Counted from the stretch's first letter, positions 1 through 7,170 are shown. The stretch is DNA of 7,468 nt from Candidatus Omnitrophota bacterium (GCA_023247575.1 JAHFGE010000073.1:1-7468); one strand, 5' to 3'. Translations and numbers: made by a program. The notes: generated by a model not told the origin, from the sequence alone.

Positions 1-1
1 T

Positions 2-403
2 CTGATCGCGGCCGCGTCTTTGCTGGTTTTGGCGCTGTTTTATAAGGAAATGAAACTGTTTTCCGTTGACCCCAATTATGCCAAGGCCATCGGGGTCCCG
101 GTCAATGCCCTGCGTTACGGGTTATTGTTTTTTCTGGCATTGACCGTGGTGGTCGGCATTCAGGCGGTGGGGACCATTTTGACCAATGCTCTGTTGGTCA
201 TTCCTGTGGCCGCGGCACGGCTTCTAACCGACCGCTTGGGCGTGATGATGCTGTTGTCCTGCGTTTTTGCCGTTTTAGCCGCCTTGACCGGAGTGTACGC
301 GTCGTATTATTTCAGTTTATCGTCGGGCGCCGCAATTGTTCTGGCCTGCGCTGTGTTCTTTTGCATCGCCTGGCTGATCCGAAAGAAGATATTCTGGAAT
401 TAA
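2..403 (+). CDS. ABC-3 family metal-ion ABC transporter permease, C-terminal part (partial at left edge)
   Basis: The frame is open from the first bases of the window, so this is the last 133 or so codons of a longer gene; the first internal TTG is not a real start. It shows the hallmarks of the ZnuB/MntB/TroC permease family: the 'DPNYAKAIGVPV' cytoplasmic loop, the 'LALTVVVGIQAVGTIL' membrane segment, the 'ALLVIPVAAARLLTDRLG' segment with its conserved LTDRL turn, then two more hydrophobic helices ('SYYFSLSSGAAIVL' onward) and a short basic tail (RKKIFWN). Family knowledge: these inner-membrane subunits form the translocation channel for Zn2+, Mn2+ or Fe2+, working with a periplasmic metal-binding lipoprotein and an ATPase, which would lie outside the window to the left. 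The metal cannot be told from this fragment, so I give no symbol. It ends with TAA, and no hairpin with a T-run follows. Confidence 0.93.
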   Translation: MIAAASLLVLALFYKEMKLFSVDPNYAKAIGVPVNALRYGLLFFLALTVVVGIQAVGTILTNALLVIPVAAARLLTDRLGVMMLLSCVFAVLAALTGVYASYYFSLSSGAAIVLACAVFFCIAWLIRKKIFWN

Positions 404-432
404 AGAAAACCCCTTAAATCAACCGGCAGGTA

Positions 433-447
433 TGGTATAATTACAAA
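433..447 (+). promoter_or_regulatory. Extended -10 promoter, probably giving a leaderless mRNA
   Basis: Positions 433-441 read TGGTATAAT, a perfect TGN extended -10 plus consensus TATAAT. The ATG at 448 begins 7 nt after the last base of the -10, almost exactly where transcription would start. The -35 area (around 413-418, CTTAAA) is weak, which is usual for extended -10 promoters. There is no Shine-Dalgarno before the ATG. Leaderless transcription is an inference from this spacing. Confidence 0.7.
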
Positions 448-708
448 ATGTTAAAGAAAGCAAAATCACATTTATTCTGGTTTTTGGAACGGGACGCGCA
501 ATTTGACCTCGATTCTCCGTCAACACGGCAGATCTACGTGCAACAGGTGCTTGCGCGCGGCCACGAAGCGGATATCCGCGAGCTGTTCAAGGACATCGGC
601 GTTGAAGGCATACGCCAGGTATTCGATGACCTTAAACGATATATCCCCACTGAAGTGAGGATGTTCTGGGAGGACTTCTTTGCAGATCATCACTCCGTTC
701 CAAAATAA
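448..708 (+). CDS. Small protein, probable partner (antitoxin-like) of an AbiEii-type nucleotidyltransferase
   Basis: An 86-residue soluble protein with no signal peptide or membrane segment. The pattern 'HLFWFLER...' near the N-terminus, then 'IYVQQVLARGHEADIRELFKDIG' at about residues 29-51, then an 'I..V...L....' helix and a tryptophan-containing end ('VRMFWEDFF') resembles, from memory, the small proteins (DUF6922-like) encoded directly before AbiEii/AbiGii-type nucleotidyltransferase toxins. In such pairs the small protein is thought to act as the antitoxin or accessory partner. No intact toxin follows; only a short open tail at 717-815 might be a remnant. The ATG at 448 is supported by the extended -10 just upstream. 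The gene itself is convincing; the family assignment is tentative. Confidence 0.6.
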   Translation: MLKKAKSHLFWFLERDAQFDLDSPSTRQIYVQQVLARGHEADIRELFKDIGVEGIRQVFDDLKRYIPTEVRMFWEDFFADHHSVPK

Positions 709-716
709 TATTCTAA

Positions 717-815
717 TTTGATCTATCGCTGGTCTTTGAGCCGCTCAAAGAAGAAGATCTGCTGGCATTTTTTGATCAATGGTGCAAAGAGATCGCTTCT
801 GCGCTGTCCGGTTAA
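717..815 (+). pseudogene. Possible C-terminal remnant of an AbiEii-type toxin gene
   Basis: After an in-frame TAA at 714-716, the frame starting at 717 is open for 32 codons to TAA at 813-815. It reads as sensible protein: 'FDLSLVFEPLKEEDLLAFF' followed by 'DQWCKEIASALSG'. It has no start codon of its own and no ribosome site. An amphipathic '(K/W)EEDLLAFF' helix near the end is compatible with the last helix of AbiEii-like nucleotidyltransferases, which normally follow genes like the one at 448. An internal deletion that removed almost the whole toxin gene would explain it. The open stretch is short enough to be chance. Confidence 0.33.
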
Positions 816-939
816 AGGGGCCCAAAATATACCCTCCGGAGAAATTATTGATCATATTTTTTGACACCCTTCGAATGGATTTTCCCTAAACCCTTGCAGC
901 ACCTTCAAGTTAGCGCTACCTCAAATATTTCCCAACCAC
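816..939. other. Intergenic region with no clear gene
   Basis: An AT-rich stretch between the possible toxin remnant and the exported-protein gene. It contains a TTGACA box at 861-866, but no good -10 lies 16-18 bp downstream. CCCTTCGA at 867-874 also occurs in reverse complement at 7231-7238, in the palindromic repeat. I see no RNA gene, terminator or reading frame here. Confidence 0.5.
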
Positions 940-968
940 TTGTATTTCAGTAGTTTACATTGCATACT
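940..968 (+). promoter_or_regulatory. Candidate promoter for the exported-protein gene
   Basis: TTGTAT (940-945, 4 of 6 to the -35 consensus) and CATACT (963-968, 4 of 6 to the -10) are 17 bp apart. The predicted start of transcription falls at about 975-976, on the A of the ATG at 976. No Shine-Dalgarno precedes that ATG. This is weaker than the promoter before 448, but it has the same leaderless geometry. Confidence 0.4.
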
Positions 969-975
969 TATATAT

Positions 976-2283
976 ATGCGGCCCCATTCTTCGTATTCTA
1001 TAGCGTTGCGTAAATACACTGCTTTGGCGGTGTTGCTCTGCTTTTGTGTTACAGGCCTTAATGTCCCCTCCGCACAGGCTCAAGAGATCTATTTACCCAA
1101 GCCCGGGGTCATGGTTCACTTAAGCCCTGCATTCAATCCTCCAGTCTTAAAAGGCATCAAAGTCCATCCCGATAATCCGTTTCGTCTCGATTTCATTTTA
1201 GATGTCGGAGACGAAACGTCCTTCGAAGCCAAAGGCGAAAGCGCTTTGGCGAAGGAGGACCTAAAAAAAGAATCAACCAAACTCATCAAATACTTCCTCG
1301 CCTCCTTAACAGTCCCCGAGCAAGACCTCTGGGTCAACTTATCTCCCTATGAGAAAGACCGCATCGTCCCCATATCCTTCGGCCTTACCGAGATGGGCCG
1401 TGATCTATTAGCCCAGGACTACCTGCTTAAGCAGATCACGGCCAGTCTTATCTACCCAGAGGATGAATTCGGCAAGACCTTCTGGAAACGTGTGTATGAA
1501 GAAGCCCAAAAGAAGTTCAATACAACCAACATCCCGGTCAACACCTTCAACAAGGTCTGGATAGTCCCAGAGAAGGCCGTTGTCTATGAGAACGCACAAG
1601 CAGGTACCGCTTACGTAGTGGAAAGTAAATTAAAGGTAATGTTAGAACAGGATTACCTGGCATTGGAGAAGAACCAAACGCCTACCCGCCCCGCCTTTGG
1701 CGGGGCAAGCCCTCTGCCAAGCGACGCAGGGTTGACATCGAAAGCACCCCAGGGAAACAACCCTACCGCCTCACCAGAGATTAACGCTTTAGGCTCCCAG
1801 ATCGTCCGTGAGATAGTAATTCCCCAACTGACCAAAGAAGTCAACCAGAACAAGAACTTCGCCCAGTTAAGACAGGTCTATAACTCCCTGATCCTGGCTA
1901 CCTGGTACAAAAAGAAGATCAAGGACAGCATCCTCAACCAGGTTTATTCAGACAAGAACAAGGTCCAGGGCGTTAATATCGATGACCCACAGGAAAAGCA
2001 GAAGATCTATCAGCAGTATCTGGTCGCCTTTAAGAAGGGCGTGTACAACTATATTAAAGAGGAGCAGGATCCTGTGACACAACAGGTCATACCGAGGAAA
2101 TACTTTTCGGGTGGGGTTGATTATGCGATGTTTGGCAGAAATACTGATCGGACATTAGACATTAGAGAGATCAAGGATGCCCCCGGATTATTTCGGCGTG
2201 CGGTTGACAAATTGGCGGTTTTAGCGGTATCACTTTTTAAGGCAGATACTGTGCAGACCGGAAAGGAAGGAGAAAAAGATTAA
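976..2283 (+). CDS. Exported protein with Sec signal peptide, Omnitrophota-type conserved N-terminal module
   Basis: I chose the ATG at 976 (435 residues) over the in-frame TTG at 940 because it yields a classic signal peptide: basic n-region (RK at 12-13), hydrophobic core 'YTALAVLLCFCVTGLNV', and an AQA site before Q36. There is no lipobox. The mature part begins with 'LPKPGVMVHLSPAF' and a 'HPDNPFRLDFILD' stretch. It continues with a tryptophan- and tyrosine-rich domain ('VWIVPEKAVVYENA', 'TAYVVESKLKVMLEQDYLAL'), a proline/glycine linker (about 234-265), and a helical domain ('IVREIVIPQLTKEV', 'LRQVYNSLILATWYK', 'YQQYLVAFKKGVYNYIKE', 'IPRKYFSGG'). I recall this architecture from uncharacterised Omnitrophota proteins; no enzyme motif is visible. 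The mature chain has no cysteine. The 60-codon end after 'KYFSGG' differs in codon use from the rest. The gene stops 6 bases before, and in phase with, the next frame, so it may be the N-terminal part of a larger protein. Confidence 0.85.
   Translation: MRPHSSYSIALRKYTALAVLLCFCVTGLNVPSAQAQEIYLPKPGVMVHLSPAFNPPVLKGIKVHPDNPFRLDFILDVGDETSFEAKGESALAKEDLKKESTKLIKYFLASLTVPEQDLWVNLSPYEKDRIVPISFGLTEMGRDLLAQDYLLKQITASLIYPEDEFGKTFWKRVYEEAQKKFNTTNIPVNTFNKVWIVPEKAVVYENAQAGTAYVVESKLKVMLEQDYLALEKNQTPTRPAFGGASPLPSDAGLTSKAPQGNNPTASPEINALGSQIVREIVIPQLTKEVNQNKNFAQLRQVYNSLILATWYKKKIKDSILNQVYSDKNKVQGVNIDDPQEKQKIYQQYLVAFKKGVYNYIKEEQDPVTQQVIPRKYFSGGVDYAMFGRNTDRTLDIREIKDAPGLFRRAVDKLAVLAVSLFKADTVQTGKEGEKD
1688..1706. 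repeat. Perfect hairpin within the coding linker, possibly part of a dispersed palindromic repeat
   Basis: GCCCCGCC, a TTT loop, then GGCGGGGC: a perfect 8-bp inverted repeat. It lies in the stretch encoding the low-complexity linker 'TRPAFGGASPLPSDAG' and is far more GC-rich than its surroundings. The sequence that follows (to about 1737) ends in AGGGTTGACA, which recurs exactly at 7234-7243 in the palindrome after the giant gene. This suggests a small repeat element inserted in frame, but only two sites are available here for comparison. Confidence 0.5.
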
Positions 2284-2289
2284 GCCGCG

Positions 2290-5200
2290 ATGAAGAATTT
2301 GTCTGTGGATGAATTGCTTAAGATAGCAAATGATGAGGATGCGGATTCTAATAGGATTATGGCGCTGGAGGAGTTATTGAATATAACTGATCAACAAAGG
2401 TGGGCGGTGCATAAATTAATTGAATTGGCGGGACACGGCGGCCTTCAATACCAGAAGCAATACAAAGAGGATGCCTTTAGGGTATTGACGGAGGAAATGT
2501 ACCAAGGCGGCCGATTGGGGGCATTGGTCGTTAATACGTCAGGGGATATAGTGGTTTATGCCGAGAATGAGGAATCAAGAACAGCGGTTGATCTATTGGT
2601 CGATGCATTTTATCAGGGCGGCGAAATCGGAAAATTGGCAGAAGCAATAATATCTTCTAAAGTAAAGAAAGCCGAAACAATGGATATATTGGGGCGTCTG
2701 AGGGATGAAATCGCGGTTGAACCGCTGATCAAGGCATTAGGAGAAAATAACATTGAATGGTATGTGAGACGAGGAGCTACCAGAGCACTGATACGAATGA
2801 AAGAACGCGCGATCGAACCTTTGGTAAATGCATTGAAAGGCGATAGATATTCATACGTTGTCAATGAGGCCGCTATCGCATTAGGATGGATAGGAGATGA
2901 ACGCGCGATACAACCTTTAGTTGATGCAGCGCCATCTGTTGGGCTTCCTGCACAAGACGCAATACAAGCGATAGTTCGTAGAGACAAACGCGCGCTGGAG
3001 TCTTTGATTAGGCTATCGGAGAATGCTGATAAAGATGTGCGGGACTTGATAGGGCAGGTGCTTGGAAGTATTAATACTAAGATTATCGAATCATTGATAA
3101 AGGCTTTAGAGGATACCAATCTATATGTCAGAAGAACGGCTGTTTCAGCATCATGGGGAATAACGGATGAGCGCGTGCTTGATCTGTTGATTAAAATGTC
3201 GGAAGAGGAAGTTGATGTAGACACCAGGTCAATAGCGGTATCTGTACTAAGCTCAATGGGCACTGAACGTGCTATTGGGGCGGTAATTAAGGCGATGGGG
3301 GATGACAACGATTATGTAAGGCACAAAGCGGCCTTTTCGTTATGGCCTAGAGCAGGAAAGGCCGCGGTTGTCCCCTTGATTCAAGCGTTGGGACATCCCA
3401 ATCAACATGTGAGAGAAAACGCAGCTTATGCATTGGGAAAAATGAAAGATGAACGCGCGATTGAGCCGTTGATCAAGGCTGCGCTGGATAATAAGACAGG
3501 GGAAAAGGTAGTTACTGCCTTAGGAGAATTCGGAGCCTCCGCGGCCCATGTTTTATTGAAGAATTTAGGGCAAGAATCCGATGGGAGAATACAAGGCTTA
3601 TATTTATCTGTCTTGGCCTCTGTGTATCAACAGAATTCTGGTCTTATTGAGGATGGCAGGTTATCGGCAAACTATCCTGATATTCAAGAATTTGTTAAGA
3701 CGGCCCGCGTATTATTGCAAAGGGATTTCTATGAAATTATTGGTACGCCTTTGTTGGCTGGACTGAATAATGAACAAATAAAAGTGTTAACACAGGATTT
3801 ACTTTCCTGGAAAGACCATCAAAGCAATCTCAGAGACCTTGTTCAGTTAATCAGATTGGATCAAGAAGGAAATTGGCGTAATCGTGGTTTTAAATTTGAA
3901 CTTCTTGCAGGTCTTGCGCGGGATGCCATAGCCAGCGGTGTTCCTAATTATATCAACAGCATGGGGGCCTTATTGGCGATTCCCAATATCAACTTGGAGG
4001 AAAACAAGACATTTCGGGATTTTGTCGTCAATGCAGGCGTGGATTTGAATGTGCGGATGAATATGATCGATAATTATTTGGAAATGTTGGCGGTACAAGA
4101 TTTAATGTTGGCTGATCAAAGTCGAGAAAAAAGCGCATTTAAAGATACCCTTGTTCAAACACTGGCCAAAACGCGCACGGTTTTGGATCAGATGATCGGT
4201 AATATAGAAACGCCGGACATCACCAGTTCCAAAAGAAGGAGGATATTAGAAGGTATAAAGCCGTTTATGGAATCCTTGAGGAGAGACGTTCTAAAGTATG
4301 TGCTGGGGCGGGAATTGACGAATCAAGAAGCGGTATTATTGCAAAATAACGAAGTTAATCAGAAAATTCTGAAGGTATTATCTATTCTTGCCACATTATC
4401 GGTTGTGGACTTCTATGAAAGAACATTGGCCCGGCGTGTTGTGGCAGATTTCCTGAATGTTTTATTTCTTGCGTATGATCCTTCGACGGAGAAAGACACC
4501 CTGGAGAATGCAAAAGCGAAATTGAGTGCTTTTATGATGGATTTCGATAATAAAAATCTAACGAATGCCAATGGCGGACAACAGCAGTTGGATAGATCTA
4601 ATAGAGAAATGGTAGAAGATCTGGTATCAGCCGGATATTCCAGGGACTTGTGGACCAGGGGTATAGAGTTTGAGATCGGAGTTTCACAGGGAATTACTGA
4701 AGAGGGAAAACGGGAAAGTATCCGGCAGGCGTCCTTTGAGATGGTGGAGACCGCATTGGCCTTGGGGGTTAAAGAAGTCAATGGCCGGGAAATATCTTTG
4801 GAAATGGCAAAAGAGGTGGACAATTATGAGAAAGCCAAAGCTTTTGCAAATGGTTTGAAGGCGCTTAAGATCACGATCCCTGAGGACAGGAGCGATCGTC
4901 TCAAGGACATCCTTCATTATATTGAAGCAAAAGAAGGTGAACCTGTTATTGCGGCCCAGGAAGAATCTAAATTTCGGGTGACCATCAAGAAGGATTTTCT
5001 AAATGAGGCTACTGCTGGTTTGGGTGTGCCCGGCTGCTTTAATCCTAACGGCATTCACAGGGAAATGCCCTTAGTTCACGCGATGGAGGTTAATGCAGGG
5101 TTTATTCAAGTTTATAATGAATCAGGCCGTCAAGTGGCGAATGCGGTGGTCGTTTATGGCAAGGAAGGGGCGTATGTTTATCCAGGGTATAATGCATCTT

Positions 5201-7170
5201 CATATAATATGGATTTTGTTTTTGGCCGTGCATTGGCCCAGTTGACCAAATACGTTCCCCGGCTGGTGCTGGACGGTACATCAGCAGGGCGTACGTATTT
5301 ATCAAAATATGGTAATGCGGCCGATCAACCAGTTACACTGATCAAACCAGCCACGATCTTTAAGGATCAATATTACGATTCAGGATCAGTAGATGAGCAG
5401 GGTCAGTTGACCTTGAATATCTCAAATCCTTTAATTGTGACCAAGGGAGACATTGAGGCCAAAAGAGGATTTGATGTATTTGAGCCTAAGAGCATTGAAC
5501 AACCACAGCAGAAGATCGAGGCCCTGGCCAGAGAAGAAATTAATTTCCAAGAGCTTGCGGATATTTTTATTCAAAACAGGTTCAAGAAATATTTATTCAT
5601 GGTCAGTCTTTTGAAGAAAAAGATCATGCAGGAGGGGAAAACGGCCATTGATGATGATTTTTATATGTGGGTGAATGCGAGGGTTAAGGAGAAATTAAAG
5701 AGCGACGAGGTGAATATTTTTGAGACAGACCGGATCACGGATCTGATGGTTGATTTTCTGGAAAAACAGAAGTGGCCCATGGAGATCCTGACGGCTGTTG
5801 GCCGTGATGCCGCGATGGCTGTAAAAGTCCCGGGCGGTATTGACTTTAAATCCGACAAAGTGAACAGCGCCCAATTGTCCGCAGCAGCACAAAGCCCGCA
5901 GGACCAGGCGATGGCTGCCATCGATTTTCAAAATATTCCTGATTTACCGCAACGAACAGGCATAGCTGAAGTGGCGGCGTGGTCCTTGGCATCCAAGATC
6001 ATACACAAGAGGAAAGATGAAGGCAGGGGGATCGATACAAAATATTTTGTAGACGAACAGGAGGGTAAAGACTATATAAGAAATTTTTTGATCCAGGAAG
6101 GGGCTGAAGCATACGCTGATAAGGTCTTAAGCTTATTGAAATTTAATACAAGTTCAAAAGGTTATCGTTTTGTTGCCTTGCGAGAAGAAATATCACCGAA
6201 GGCAAATGTATTCTTGCAGCTTATGCGCGATGAAGTCGAGGCTTATGATCCAAAAAGCATAGCCCGCTCCATGAGCGGAGAGTATATGCCAGACTTATTC
6301 TTAGACACAAAAAAAAGAGAAGAGATAGCGCGATTAATCGCAGATAAGATCTTTTTTATGAAATTGACCGGAGACGCCACTTGGAAGTGGGAGGAAGGAG
6401 AGAAAGAAGATTTGATGAAAGCCATAAGATCAAAAGTGGAACAAGTCATGCTTTTCGTAGATACTATTTTTCATAAAGCAACAGTCGAAAGAAATACATT
6501 TGCTGGATTACAAAATGGAATGGTGATATTCGATTGGTTGACCAACCCGACAGATGGTTATGTTGATAGTGAAGGGAATTTAACAGGAGAAGACTATTAT
6601 AGGGTGAGCCATGATCTGGATGGGACTTTTGACGCATCAAAGTTTTCTGGAAATAGTCCGTACGGTGGTTCAATTGAGGAACAATTGATCAGCCAGGGAA
6701 TCTTAGAAAGGATTCCTTCAGGGTTTGTGCGTTTAAAACAAGACATTGATCCACAGCAAGCCGAACAGACCATACGAAGAGTTGCGGGAAATGAAATTTT
6801 CGATCTCTTAAAACGACCCCTCTATGCCAGTCGTTTTAGGGATGCTAAGGAGGTTATTGTGCGCATTTTGCGCGCTTCCCGCATGGATTACGAGGAGATC
6901 GTATTTAAAGATAACGCCATGTCCACGCATTCTCCTAAAGGTGGTATCGATTTTAAATCCGACAAAGTGGACAGCGCTTTTGCGGTCAAGAGCAATGGTG
7001 GTGAAGGGATTAAGTTCCACGTTGACCCCGCCATGCTGGAGCAGCTGCAGAACGCGGCTGGCTTTACGCCGGTGATCATTGATTTCCAGAAGTTAAAAAG
7101 CTTGCCGGAGTTCTTGGGTTTAAATGACCCTTCGCCCACATCTTTTCAGTTAGCCGTTGCCTCCCCGTAG
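2290..7170 (+). CDS. Giant 1626-residue HEAT-repeat protein with single-cysteine module and duplicated tail module
   Basis: No function can be assigned. Residues 139-427 form a HEAT/PBS-lyase-like array of about eight or nine units (recurring 'DERAIEPLIKAL', '.YVRR.A..AL'), a scaffold fold for binding other proteins. Residues 430-890 are largely helical. Around 895-1030 lies a mixed alpha/beta module: 'GVPGCFNPNGIHRE' (C916, H923), 'HAMEVNAGFIQVYNESG' (H930, N935), 'VVVYGKEGAYVYPGY' and 'VLDGTSAG'. C916 is the only cysteine in the protein. Residues 1182-1224 and 1551-1614 each carry a tail module ('GGIDFKSDKV' then 'IDFQ....LP'), separated by another helical region. The start at 2290 has only a distant purine run (2268-2273, about 17 nt away), so translation is probably coupled to, or a continuation of, the preceding frame. 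The protein has no signal peptide of its own. Low cysteine content and the upstream signal peptide argue for a location outside the cytoplasm; this is inference. Confidence 0.88.
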   Translation: MKNLSVDELLKIANDEDADSNRIMALEELLNITDQQRWAVHKLIELAGHGGLQYQKQYKEDAFRVLTEEMYQGGRLGALVVNTSGDIVVYAENEESRTAVDLLVDAFYQGGEIGKLAEAIISSKVKKAETMDILGRLRDEIAVEPLIKALGENNIEWYVRRGATRALIRMKERAIEPLVNALKGDRYSYVVNEAAIALGWIGDERAIQPLVDAAPSVGLPAQDAIQAIVRRDKRALESLIRLSENADKDVRDLIGQVLGSINTKIIESLIKALEDTNLYVRRTAVSASWGITDERVLDLLIKMSEEEVDVDTRSIAVSVLSSMGTERAIGAVIKAMGDDNDYVRHKAAFSLWPRAGKAAVVPLIQALGHPNQHVRENAAYALGKMKDERAIEPLIKAALDNKTGEKVVTALGEFGASAAHVLLKNLGQESDGRIQGLYLSVLASVYQQNSGLIEDGRLSANYPDIQEFVKTARVLLQRDFYEIIGTPLLAGLNNEQIKVLTQDLLSWKDHQSNLRDLVQLIRLDQEGNWRNRGFKFELLAGLARDAIASGVPNYINSMGALLAIPNINLEENKTFRDFVVNAGVDLNVRMNMIDNYLEMLAVQDLMLADQSREKSAFKDTLVQTLAKTRTVLDQMIGNIETPDITSSKRRRILEGIKPFMESLRRDVLKYVLGRELTNQEAVLLQNNEVNQKILKVLSILATLSVVDFYERTLARRVVADFLNVLFLAYDPSTEKDTLENAKAKLSAFMMDFDNKNLTNANGGQQQLDRSNREMVEDLVSAGYSRDLWTRGIEFEIGVSQGITEEGKRESIRQASFEMVETALALGVKEVNGREISLEMAKEVDNYEKAKAFANGLKALKITIPEDRSDRLKDILHYIEAKEGEPVIAAQEESKFRVTIKKDFLNEATAGLGVPGCFNPNGIHREMPLVHAMEVNAGFIQVYNESGRQVANAVVVYGKEGAYVYPGYNASSYNMDFVFGRALAQLTKYVPRLVLDGTSAGRTYLSKYGNAADQPVTLIKPATIFKDQYYDSGSVDEQGQLTLNISNPLIVTKGDIEAKRGFDVFEPKSIEQPQQKIEALAREEINFQELADIFIQNRFKKYLFMVSLLKKKIMQEGKTAIDDDFYMWVNARVKEKLKSDEVNIFETDRITDLMVDFLEKQKWPMEILTAVGRDAAMAVKVPGGIDFKSDKVNSAQLSAAAQSPQDQAMAAIDFQNIPDLPQRTGIAEVAAWSLASKIIHKRKDEGRGIDTKYFVDEQEGKDYIRNFLIQEGAEAYADKVLSLLKFNTSSKGYRFVALREEISPKANVFLQLMRDEVEAYDPKSIARSMSGEYMPDLFLDTKKREEIARLIADKIFFMKLTGDATWKWEEGEKEDLMKAIRSKVEQVMLFVDTIFHKATVERNTFAGLQNGMVIFDWLTNPTDGYVDSEGNLTGEDYYRVSHDLDGTFDASKFSGNSPYGGSIEEQLISQGILERIPSGFVRLKQDIDPQQAEQTIRRVAGNEIFDLLKRPLYASRFRDAKEVIVRILRASRMDYEEIVFKDNAMSTHSPKGGIDFKSDKVDSAFAVKSNGGEGIKFHVDPAMLEQLQNAAGFTPVIIDFQKLKSLPEFLGLNDPSPTSFQLAVASP
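2704..3570 (+). repeat. HEAT-repeat-coding array
   Basis: Degenerate tandem units of roughly 90-110 bases encode paired helices with the recurring core D/KERAIEPL(I/V)KAL and the second-helix pattern YVRR.A..AL. Clear units begin near 2704, 2800, 2896, 3085, 3259 and 3448. DNA similarity between units is visible in GAACGCGCGAT (2802-2812, 2899-2909, 3451-3461). This is a protein-level repeat, not a mobile or regulatory one. Confidence 0.85.
5833..5871 (+). repeat. Direct repeat, copy 1 (internal tail-module start)
   Basis: This encodes GGIDFKSDKVNSA. It matches 6940-6978 at 34 of 39 bases by eye, with 18 contiguous identical bases (TTTAAATCCGACAAAGTG). Copy 1 sits in the middle of the giant protein. 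Confidence 0.85.
6940..6978 (+). repeat. Direct repeat, copy 2 (C-terminal tail-module start)
   Basis: This encodes GGIDFKSDKVDSA, the second copy of the motif at 5833-5871. It is followed by the full tail 'IKFHVDPAMLEQLQNAAGF' and 'TPVIIDFQKLKSLPEFLGL', the form I associate with the C-termini of many unrelated large Omnitrophota proteins. Confidence 0.85.

Noticed and set aside
861..889. TTGACA at 861 as a promoter for the exported-protein gene
   Set aside because: The bases 17 bp downstream (CCCTAA) are a poor -10, and it would lie about 90 bp from the ATG. The elements at 940-968 fit better.
940..975. TTG at 940 as start of the exported protein
   Set aside because: It would add 12 residues ahead of a well-formed signal peptide. 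The ATG at 976 gives the proper n-region, and 940-945 looks instead like a -35 element.
2107..2121. 'SGGVDY' in the exported protein as a third copy of the GGIDF tail motif
   Set aside because: Similarity is limited to four or five residues. It is not followed by KSDKV or the IDFQ....LP part, and it belongs to the 'PRKYFSGG' motif of its own domain.
2613..3308. Long antisense open frame (231 codons) opposite the HEAT repeats
   Set aside because: It is the mirror of a repetitive, biased sense sequence. Its translation is serine/isoleucine-rich with no recognisable domain, and the sense HEAT pattern is unmistakable.
4413..4823. Antisense and out-of-frame open stretches within the giant gene (here and at 4670-4917, 5661-5931, 6243-7139)
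   Set aside because: All are shadows of the long sense frame, with no promoter, ribosome site or protein-like composition.
6264..6278. Hairpin CCGCTC-CAT-GAGCGG
   Set aside because: A 6-bp stem inside coding sequence with no T-run and no matching copy elsewhere in the window; chance is enough.
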